A DNA stretch of 5,337 nt, from NCBI GenBank assembly GCA_018608925.1, contig JABAYQ010000050.1, positions 1 to 5,337 of the forward strand. The letters run 5' to 3'. A program made the position numbers and the translations under genes. Below the pieces are notes generated by a model, which was not told where the DNA came from, ran no database searches, and worked only from the letters and a program-made list of their open reading frames with translations. The stretch is from Cryomorphaceae bacterium. Lineage in GTDB: Bacteria; Bacteroidota; Bacteroidia; Flavobacteriales; UBA7312. Below are positions 1-5,337 of this stretch, in pieces (positions within the stretch are counted from its first letter, which is position 1; each line of letters opens with the position of its first letter).

Positions 1-2
1 TG

Positions 3-524
3 AGAAGATTTTTACTTTGCGCAGCTATATTTATATATGCTAGCACTTTATTCGATGTTATCGATAAGGGATTTCCCGAAATTGTTGAATTTGTAAACGA
101 TAATAGAAAGTTTGAAGAATCTCCAAATCTTCAGCGTGAAGATGTTATATGGTTTATTATGATCATTTTCGCAGCTAATAACCATCGTCTTATTGAGTTT
201 TTTGATGATTCTACAGTTGACAAATTTCATTTGTCAAGCCTTAACGAATTGATCAAATACATAGACATGGAAGAGGAACTAGTCCGTGAGATGTTTATGG
301 ATTACGAGAAATTCTTTAAAGAACAGCTAATTGAAGATGCTTCTGTCGAAAAAGCGATGGCTAAAAGTATTTTTGTGAAATATAATCTAAATGATTTTCA
401 AGGAGATTTATTGAAAAATCAAAACGAACCAAATCCTGTATTTCTTCAAGAGTTAACTGACTTGTTGGGTCTGTTTACTTGGAACTGGTCTGACTACCTT
501 ATTAAATTTAAAGTAATAGATTAG
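3..524 (+). CDS. Unrecognised helical protein, 5' end at or beyond the window edge
   Basis: I do not recognise this family. The frame is open from the first complete codon (3-5) to a TAG stop at 522-524, giving 173 visible residues. The window opens with TG directly before codon 3, so one missing A upstream would give an ATG start (Met-Arg-Arg-Phe-Leu-Leu-Cys...). Equally, the gene may continue further upstream. An internal ATG at 159 is a poor start because the sequence before it reads as normal protein. Visible residues 3-17 are strongly hydrophobic (FLLCAAIFIYASTLF) and could be a signal or anchor segment, but an acidic residue follows at once and there is no clear cleavage site. A second hydrophobic patch (residues 48-57, VIWFIMIIFA) is followed by acidic, probably helical sequence and an aromatic C-terminus containing TWNWSDY. 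The stop overlaps the stop of the convergent purB by 4 bp. Coding status is supported by ordinary codon use and a long open frame; function is unknown. Confidence 0.7.
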   Translation, partial: RRFLLCAAIFIYASTLFDVIDKGFPEIVEFVNDNRKFEESPNLQREDVIWFIMIIFAANNHRLIEFFDDSTVDKFHLSSLNELIKYIDMEEELVREMFMDYEKFFKEQLIEDASVEKAMAKSIFVKYNLNDFQGDLLKNQNEPNPVFLQELTDLLGLFTWNWSDYLIKFKVID

Positions 525-1867
525 AAACGTACTCCTGTGTAATTAGATGGAGTAATTTCTTTCAATTCATTCTTTAGCTCATTGCTGATGTTTAGAGAAT
601 CTATAAATGCTGCAATACTTTGTTGATTGATTGCTTCATTTGTTCTAGTCAATCCTTTAAGTGCTTCGTAAGGTTTAGGATATCCTTCTCTTCTTAAAAT
701 CGTTTGAATAGCTTCTGCAACTACTGCCCAGTTTTCTTCTAGGTCTTTAGCGATAGCCTCTTCGTTTAAAATGAGTTTGTCTAGTCCTTTTAAGATTGAT
801 TTAAAAGCAATTATAGTGTGAGCCATAGGAACGCCTACATTTCTCAATACAGTAGAATCCGTTAAGTCTCTCTGAAGTCTTGATATTGGTAGTTTAGCCG
901 ATAGATGTTCGAATATAGCGTTTGCTATTCCTAAGTTTCCTTCTGCATTTTCGAAATCAATAGGATTAACTTTATGTGGCATAGCGGAAGATCCGACTTC
1001 TCCTGCTTTTATTTTTTGTTTGAAATAGTTCATAGAAACATAGCTCCATACATCTCTACTCAAATCGATAAGAATGTTATTCACTCTTTTAAAATTATCG
1101 AAAAGTGCAGCAAGATTGTCGTAATGCTCTATTTGTGTAGTAACTTGAGATCTATCTAAGTCTAACTTTTCTTCTAAAAAATGGTTAGCAAAATCGATCC
1201 AATCTATGTTTGGGTATGCAATATGGTGCGCATTAAAATTTCCTGTCGCTCCACCAAATTTAGCTGAGAAAGGAATAGTGTTTAAAAGTCCGATTTGTTT
1301 TTCCAATCGTTCTATAAAAACCATTATTTCTTTGCCTAATCTTGTAGGTGATGCTGCTTGTCCGTGTGTTCTAGCTAGCATTGGTATTTCAGCCCATTCG
1401 TCTTTTAAATCAACTAGTTTGTTAATTAAATCTAAATAGTTTGGTATATAAACATCACTTACAGAGTCCATTATTAATAATGGAGTAGCGGTATTATTAA
1501 TGTCTTGAGAGGTAAGTCCGAAATGAATAAACTCTTTGTATTTTTCTAATCCTAATTTGTCAAACTCTTCTTTAATAAAGTACTCTACAGCTTTAACATC
1601 GTGATTAGTTACTTTTTCAATTTCTTTAATTTTTAAAGCATCCTCATTACTGAACTCAGTATATATGGTTTTTAAATTGTCAAATAACGCTTTGTCAAAA
1701 TCTTGTAATTGAGGTAAAGGTATTTCACACAAACAAATGAAATATTCTATTTCGACTTTTACTCTATATTTAATTAAAGCAGCTTCGGAATAAAAAGCGC
1801 TTAACTCTGATGTTTTAGATTGGTATCTTCCGTCAATAGGAGAAATTGCTGTAAGAGGAGTGTGCAT
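521..1867 (-). CDS. purB: Adenylosuccinate lyase (EC 4.3.2.2)
   Basis: Cytosolic homotetrameric enzyme of the fumarase/aspartase superfamily. It removes fumarate from SAICAR in de novo IMP synthesis and from adenylosuccinate in AMP synthesis. The 448 residues resemble the E. coli-type PurB (456 aa) along their whole length. Visible landmarks are the N-terminal SPIDGRY (9-15), the substrate-binding TNHDVKAVEYF (87-97), TSQDINN (119-125), RTHGQ (166-170) with the general-acid His168, TTQIEHYD (243-250), and the signature loop GSSAMPHKVNP (292-302), whose Ser293/Ser294 pair holds the catalytic base. QRDLTDSTVLRN follows at 332-343. The C-terminal part (about 330-448) fits the ASL_C domain and is slightly short, ending in NYTGVRF. 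All key residues are present. The ATG at 1867 gives the expected N-terminus and has no Shine-Dalgarno sequence, only an A-rich leader. A terminator at 1924-1954 isolates it from the upstream gene, so it probably has its own promoter within 1868-1923. It converges on the gene ending at 524. Confidence 0.97.
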   Translation of the reverse strand: MHTPLTAISPIDGRYQSKTSELSAFYSEAALIKYRVKVEIEYFICLCEIPLPQLQDFDKALFDNLKTIYTEFSNEDALKIKEIEKVTNHDVKAVEYFIKEEFDKLGLEKYKEFIHFGLTSQDINNTATPLLIMDSVSDVYIPNYLDLINKLVDLKDEWAEIPMLARTHGQAASPTRLGKEIMVFIERLEKQIGLLNTIPFSAKFGGATGNFNAHHIAYPNIDWIDFANHFLEEKLDLDRSQVTTQIEHYDNLAALFDNFKRVNNILIDLSRDVWSYVSMNYFKQKIKAGEVGSSAMPHKVNPIDFENAEGNLGIANAIFEHLSAKLPISRLQRDLTDSTVLRNVGVPMAHTIIAFKSILKGLDKLILNEEAIAKDLEENWAVVAEAIQTILRREGYPKPYEALKGLTRTNEAINQQSIAAFIDSLNISNELKNELKEITPSNYTGVRF

Positions 1868-1923
1868 TTTTGTTTGTTTTAATTTGATGGCAATTTACAT
1901 TTTTTGAATTATTTTATAGGTAT

Positions 1924-1954
1924 AAAAAAAGCGAAATCAATTGATTTCGCTTTT
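1924..1954 (-). terminator. Rho-independent terminator of the T9SS secreted-protein gene
   Basis: Bases 1927-1954 form a perfect 28-bp palindrome centred between 1940 and 1941, with half-site AAAAGCGAAATCAA. Read on the minus strand, the stem closes with GCGAAATC/GATTTCGC and is followed by a run of seven T, the standard intrinsic-terminator layout. It begins 19 bp after the TAA stop at 1974-1976. The loop would be about 4 nt (AATT). On the plus strand only four T follow the stem, so termination should favour minus-strand transcripts. It separates the secreted-protein gene from purB. Confidence 0.85.
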
Positions 1955-1973
1955 AAGTGTTAGCTAGATTATT

Positions 1974-4028
1974 TTATTGTTTTATAATCAAATGCTCTGC
2001 TTTTTTATGCCCTTGCATAATCGATAAATTATAGATTCCACTTTCGAGGTGTCTCATGTCAATTTTTAAAGATTGAGAGCCTTGAGTTGCATTATATATT
2101 GTTTGGTAAACCAATTGCCCTGCTATAGAATAGATTTTTATACTAACGTTTTCTTCTACAGACTGAAATTGAATTTTTACTATGTCCGTTGTTGGGTTTG
2201 GACTTAATTCTAATTTAAAGTCGTTCCAATGCTTAATGTCTGTTACACATGCAGCTGTACATTCTTCCACAGAAGAATATTCGCCATCTCCTGTTCCGGG
2301 ATCAATACATCCGTTTGCGAGACAATTGTAAGATTCAGCAACGTTAGTGTTTCCAGTTATTTCTATAACTCTTGATTGAAGCACAATTTGATCGTCTTCA
2401 TTTTGTATGTAAACAATCACTCTGCAATTTCCAAGTCCATTCCATGTATTATAGCCTTCTGCTTCTACATTTCCGTAAGCAAAAAATCCTTCTTCATTAA
2501 TTGTAATGGTGTTTCCTGAAGTTAAATTGGCAGTTGTTCCTGAAGAGTTAGGCAACATTTTTCGTGCTACTTGGTAAAACTCTGTTTCACCATTACTGCC
2601 TAAAGAATTATTATATTCATCTTCGACGATAACGATATGAACTGTTGAGTTAGGATAATCTTGGTAAGAAGTAATACTTAAGTCTACAGTAAGATCATTT
2701 CCTTCTTCCGAAACGGCAGTACCGCTTATATCAATAAAACATGGTTCGTTTTTGTGGTCATCTATTTCAGTTTGAGATGAGCTAGTGGAAGTTCCGTCAA
2801 TTTCTGCGCTAGGAATGCCCGTAACGCCATAGTAGCTTGATCTGTTGGTTACATCTGAATTGTACGATTGATCTGGTGCTCCTGGGTAGCTTTCTTGAAA
2901 TTTAATTGCATTAACCCCAGAATTATTAATGTTATTTACATCATTAGCATTTAGAAGCACTTGAAAACCTGGATTGAATGTAGCGCAAGGTCCGCAGGTA
3001 TTACTGGTGAAGTGTTCGTATAATGGAATTCTTTCGCTTAAAAACGGATAAGAATTAATTTGAGAACTTTGACTATTATTTGTTTCGTCAATATCCATTG
3101 CTCCATTTACGTTTTCGATAGTAACCGTTATATCTGTTGTTGTTTGGCTATCAATGTTTAACAAATCTCCATGTGTGAAGTCATAGGTTTCCAGATTAGC
3201 AATATTTAAACCACTAAAGTTTTCTGTATAGTTATCCGTACCATCTGTCCAAGTAATATCAAATGATGTAATATTCTCTTCTCCATAATTTAAAACAGTT
3301 CCCATGATTTCTACATTTAAAGGGAATTGGATGTTTGATGGTGTGTTAATACTTGTTAGGTAGGCGTCGAGTCCAATAGGCTCGTAAGGAGTGTGGCTAA
3401 TAACAATGTCGTCAACATAGAACTGATTGCCTTGAAGTGGGAAGATGTCAAGTGATGCAATTGCGTTTTCTGTATTTTCGAAACTGCCTATTTCTTGACC
3501 ATCGATACTAAGTGTCCAGATGTTTAGAGTGACATTAACTTCAATCTTAACGTCAAACCAAACGTTAAAAGGATAGGTTGTCTCTATGAAAGTGGTAGCA
3601 CCTCCTCCAGTAGCTAGTCTAAATGTTCCATCTGTTTCCATGAAGCAATCTACAGCCCATGTTTGTCCTATTTCTTCTTCTGCTTGAAGGTTGAAATATG
3701 CTCCCGTTCCATTGTTTACAAAGAAGCTTGCCTCGAAAGAAAATTCTCCTTCTGTGAATAGGCTTCCAAATGGTAAAACTACATCTTGAGGGCCGCCAGT
3801 GGCTGCAGACGAACTGTAGAAAGTAGAGTTGGTTCCACTGTTTGCGTTTGCATCGCTAATTACTACGTCTTCAGCACCTCCAGTTGTTCCAGATCAAGTA
3901 GTCCATGAGGGAGATGTAGCCCCAAGGTAATCCCCTGAGTTATAGGATTCAAAGTCGTCGCTAAAATTGTATTGAGCTACTGAAATAGTAGAGTACAATA
4001 AACCCAATACTAAATAAATATGTTTCAT
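1974..4028 (-). CDS. T9SS-exported Omp28/thioredoxin-like protein with lectin-like N-terminus, interrupted by one in-frame TGA
   Basis: The reading frame runs from the ATG at 4028 to the TAA at 1974-1976 (684 residues plus stop), with one TGA at codon 45. Domains in order: Sec signal peptide 1-18 (MKHIYLVLGLLYSTISVA, cleavage before Gln19); a concanavalin-like jelly roll, about 20-217, opening FSDDFESY and closing NQFYVDDIVIS; a CARDB-like beta domain, about 218-327; an Omp28/thioredoxin-like domain from about 328, with EHFTSNTCGPC (redox CxxC Cys345/Cys348) and the GIP cis-proline loop at 404-406; a beta-rich Omp28 C-terminal part to about 560; a four-Cys motif (569, 574, 590, 594); and a T9SS type A sorting domain (603-684, LELSPNPTTD ... 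LESGIYNLSI ... HLIIKQ). It is therefore predicted to cross both membranes and be released or anchored at the cell surface; the substrate is unknown. A start at Met130 (3641) gives an uninterrupted 555-aa frame but lacks the signal peptide and splits the lectin-like domain, so I reject it as the original start. A strong terminator follows. If the TGA is real and not read through, this is a nonsense-mutated pseudogene. Confidence 0.88.
3894..3896 (-). other. In-frame TGA at codon 45, expected Trp
   Basis: In the frame that joins the signal peptide to the rest of the secreted protein, the minus strand reads TGG ACT ACT TGA TCT GGA ACA ACT, that is Trp-Thr-Thr-stop-Ser-Gly-Thr-Thr. It lies 132 bp after the ATG and exactly 85 codons before Met130. 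From memory of related T9SS lectin-like domains (WTTWS...GGAEDxxVS), tryptophan is expected here, so one G-to-A transition (C to T on the plus strand) explains the stop. No other stop or frameshift interrupts the 2,055-bp frame. Confidence 0.93.
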
Positions 4029-4120
4029 GGTGTTTTTTTTTGTTAAATAATAAGTCATAAAAATACAACTATAAAAACTTAATGCTACATAATTTTATAA
4101 ACTATATGTAAATTTGTGGT
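4029..4120. promoter_or_regulatory. Divergent intergenic region between the secreted-protein gene and DUF456
   Basis: This 92-bp, very AT-rich spacer must carry the promoters of two divergent genes. The plus-strand candidate -7 box is at 4109-4116. On the minus strand, an A-rich leader (nine A in a row) ends just before the ATG at 4028, which is common for Bacteroidota translation starts. The best minus-strand -7-like string is TATTTTTA, one mismatch from TAnnTTTG and without a clear -33, so I do not call it. No operator-like inverted repeat stands out. Confidence 0.6.
4109..4116 (+). promoter_or_regulatory. Candidate Bacteroidota -7 promoter element for the DUF456-mqnA pair
   Basis: TAAATTTG matches the Bacteroidota -7 consensus TAnnTTTG at every fixed position and lies in the 92-bp divergent intergenic region. 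Its last base is 4 bp before the ATG at 4121, so transcription would begin at or within a few bases of the start codon, implying a leaderless or nearly leaderless mRNA. No TTG -33 element is visible at the usual distance upstream, which lowers confidence. The AT-rich context makes a chance match possible. Confidence 0.4.
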
Positions 4121-4597
4121 ATGGATATAGTAGTTTTAGTTATTAGTATTGTTTTAATGCTCGTTGGTCTTATAGGATGTTTTTTTCCTGTGATACCTGG
4201 CCCTCCATTGTGTTACGTCTCTTTATTGGTCATTCATTTCTTTTCATCTTATTCTATTGCGCTTGATTTTTTGGTTAATTGGGCCATTATAATGGTTGCA
4301 ATAACTGTATTAGATATTTGGTTGCAGATATATGGTGTCAAAAAGTTTGGAGGTAAAAAAATGGCTATTAGAGGCTCTACTATAGGACTAATTCTCGGAC
4401 TTTTTATTCCTCCTTTTGGCTTTGTTCTCGGCCCATTTATAGGAGCTTTCGTTGGTGCTTACTTAGAGTCCACAGATAAAGATTTTATTCAAGTAACTAA
4501 AATTGCTTTTGGCTCATTCATTGGTTTACTAAGCGGTGTAGTTCTGAAAGTAGTGGTCTGTAGCGTTATGATTTTTCAACTTTTTAGTTCTATCTAA
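4121..4597 (+). CDS. DUF456 family integral membrane protein
   Basis: This 158-residue, highly hydrophobic protein has about five or six membrane segments (roughly 1-20, 28-45, 50-71, 84-100, 101-117, 127-155). It shows the recognisable DUF456 (PF04306) landmarks: GLIGCFFPVIPGPPL (16-30), a short polar loop GVKKFGGKKMAIRG (72-85), the glycine/proline-rich PPFGFVLGPFIGAFVGAYL (97-115) and GSFIGLLSG (131-139). The family is widespread and its biochemical role is not established. The Gly-rich helices suggest tight packing or oligomerisation in the inner membrane, which is inference. The start at 4121 fits the usual family N-terminus, and the region just upstream reads as a promoter rather than protein. 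The stop is followed after only 2 bp by the mqnA ATG, so the two genes are almost certainly cotranscribed. There is no Shine-Dalgarno sequence. Length is normal and no lesion is seen. Confidence 0.88.
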   Translation: MDIVVLVISIVLMLVGLIGCFFPVIPGPPLCYVSLLVIHFFSSYSIALDFLVNWAIIMVAITVLDIWLQIYGVKKFGGKKMAIRGSTIGLILGLFIPPFGFVLGPFIGAFVGAYLESTDKDFIQVTKIAFGSFIGLLSGVVLKVVVCSVMIFQLFSSI

Positions 4598-4599
4598 TT

Positions 4600-5334
4600 A
4601 TGACAAAATTAAAAATAGCTACTATTTCTTACCTTAACAGTATTCCTTTTGTTTATGGCTTAGAAAATAGCAATATAAACATGGATCTTACTTTAGGTAT
4701 GCCTTCGGTTTGTGCTCAAAAATTATTAAACAAAGAGGTAGATTTAGCACTCGTTCCTGTTGCTGTTTTGCCAAAATTAAAGCAATACCATCTTGTTGGA
4801 GATTCCTGCATAGGTTCGTCAGGAAAAGTAGAGACCGTTTGTTTGTTTAGTGAGGTTCCTCTTGATCAGATAGATACTATATTGCTTGATTATCAGTCAC
4901 GTACATCGGTAGAATTAGTGAAGGTATTGTGTAAGCGATACTGGAAAATAAATCCAACTTTTATAGATGCTAAAGCTGGTTATGAAAAGAAAATCGGCGC
5001 TAATGTTGCTGGATTGATTATAGGAGACAGGGCATACCAATACACCAATAACTATAAGTATGTTTTCGACTTATCAGAACAATGGCAGTTGTTTACGGGA
5101 TTGCCGTTTGTTTTTGCTTGTTGGGTTTCTATTAATAAGCTAGACCCTTCTGTTGAAAAAGAATTTTCTAAAGCCATTGATTATGGACTTTCTAATTTGG
5201 ATAAAGCTTTGAATGAACTTAAAGAAAATTTCGATACTTCAATAGATAAAAAACAATACCTAACAGATGTTATTAGCTATAAGCTAGATAAGGACAAAGT
5301 AAAAGCAATGAAGCTTTTTCTTCAGTACTTATAA
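4600..5334 (+). CDS. mqnA: Chorismate dehydratase (EC 4.2.1.151), futalosine pathway
   Basis: MqnA dehydrates chorismate to 3-[(1-carboxyvinyl)oxy]benzoate, the first committed step of the futalosine route to menaquinone; MqnE then joins this product to S-adenosylmethionine-derived adenosine. The 244 residues have the periplasmic-binding-protein-like, two-lobed MqnA fold (VitK2_biosynth, PF02621) but no signal peptide, as expected for a cytosolic enzyme. Landmarks are SYLNSIPFVYGL (10-21), PSVCAQKL (35-42), DLALVPVAVL (48-57), IGSSGKVETVCLFS (71-84), DYQSRTS (97-103), GLIIGDRAY (138-146) and LFTGLPFVFACWV (164-176). Length is within the usual range and the protein appears complete. The start lies 2 bp after the DUF456 stop, suggesting translational coupling. 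MqnD is a homologue, but the SYLNSxPF and SSGKVET motifs favour MqnA. The stop is followed by AGGA at the window edge, and no terminator is visible, so the operon may continue. Confidence 0.95.
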   Translation: MTKLKIATISYLNSIPFVYGLENSNINMDLTLGMPSVCAQKLLNKEVDLALVPVAVLPKLKQYHLVGDSCIGSSGKVETVCLFSEVPLDQIDTILLDYQSRTSVELVKVLCKRYWKINPTFIDAKAGYEKKIGANVAGLIIGDRAYQYTNNYKYVFDLSEQWQLFTGLPFVFACWVSINKLDPSVEKEFSKAIDYGLSNLDKALNELKENFDTSIDKKQYLTDVISYKLDKDKVKAMKLFLQYL

Positions 5335-5337
5335 GGA

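Noticed and set aside
48..230. Minus-strand 60-codon ORF opposite the first gene
   Set aside because: It is an AT-rich shadow frame with low-complexity Lys/Asn/Ile content, opposite a longer and more plausible frame.
530..554. Inverted repeat TACTCC/GGAGTA just past the first gene's stop
   Set aside because: It has only a 6-bp stem with a 13-nt loop and no T-run after it. It lies within purB coding sequence, so it is too weak to call a terminator.
974..1159. Plus-strand ORF inside purB
   Set aside because: It lies antisense within conserved purB coding sequence, and its translation resembles no known protein.
1206..1439. Plus-strand ORF inside purB
   Set aside because: It is an antisense shadow of a strongly conserved purB region, with no promoter or start signal of its own.
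1890..1897. TAAATTGC on the minus strand as a purB -7 box
   Set aside because: It departs from TAnnTTTG at the final two bases and has no TTG at the -33 distance, although a purB promoter probably does lie in this gap.
1974..3641. Secreted-protein gene starting at Met130 (555 aa)
   Set aside because: The same frame continues upstream to an ATG with a clear signal peptide at 4028. The shorter version begins inside the lectin-like domain and lacks the export signal that a T9SS tail requires.
3894..3896. Genome-wide reassignment of TGA to Trp
   Set aside because: All 19 other Trp codons in the window are TGG, and one TGA is not enough to claim a changed code.
1..5337. CRISPR array, transposase, tRNA/rRNA, prophage or defence genes
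   Set aside because: No direct-repeat array, terminal inverted repeats, RNA-gene signatures or matching protein motifs were seen on either strand.

Overview
The window is low-GC DNA from a member of the Bacteroidota, most likely a Flavobacteriales-type organism. The main evidence is a secreted protein ending in a type IX secretion (T9SS, Por) sorting domain, a secretion system confined to this phylum. Supporting signs are the lack of Shine-Dalgarno sequences before the starts, a TAnnTTTG-type -7 promoter element, and an E. coli-type PurB with a flavobacterial-looking N-terminus. Genus cannot be assigned from the sequence.

Layout, left to right. Bases 3-524 (+) hold the 3' part, or all but the first base, of an unrecognised helical protein. 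It converges on purB (521-1867, -), adenylosuccinate lyase, and the two stop codons overlap by 4 bp. A strong palindromic terminator at 1924-1954 separates purB from the next minus-strand gene. That gene spans 1974-4028 and encodes a 684-residue exported protein: signal peptide, lectin-like jelly-roll domain, CARDB-like domain, Omp28/thioredoxin-like domain with a CGPC motif, a four-cysteine motif and a T9SS tail. A 92-bp divergent intergenic region (4029-4120) leads to a plus-strand pair: a DUF456 membrane protein (4121-4597), then, 2 bp later, mqnA (4600-5334), chorismate dehydratase of the futalosine route to menaquinone.

The most notable observation is that the secreted-protein gene carries a single in-frame TGA (3894-3896) where the protein context calls for tryptophan (residue 45). 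Frame and domain content are intact on both sides. A naive call would start at Met130 and lose the signal peptide and most of the first domain. The TGA is either a sequence error, a very recent nonsense mutation, or a recoded/read-through stop. The 19 other Trp codons in the window are all TGG, which argues against a general code change.

The genes do not form one pathway. PurB serves purine synthesis, MqnA serves respiratory quinone synthesis, and the T9SS protein acts at or outside the cell surface. I see no mobile element, CRISPR array, RNA gene or defence system, and no stretch over 300 bases without a gene.
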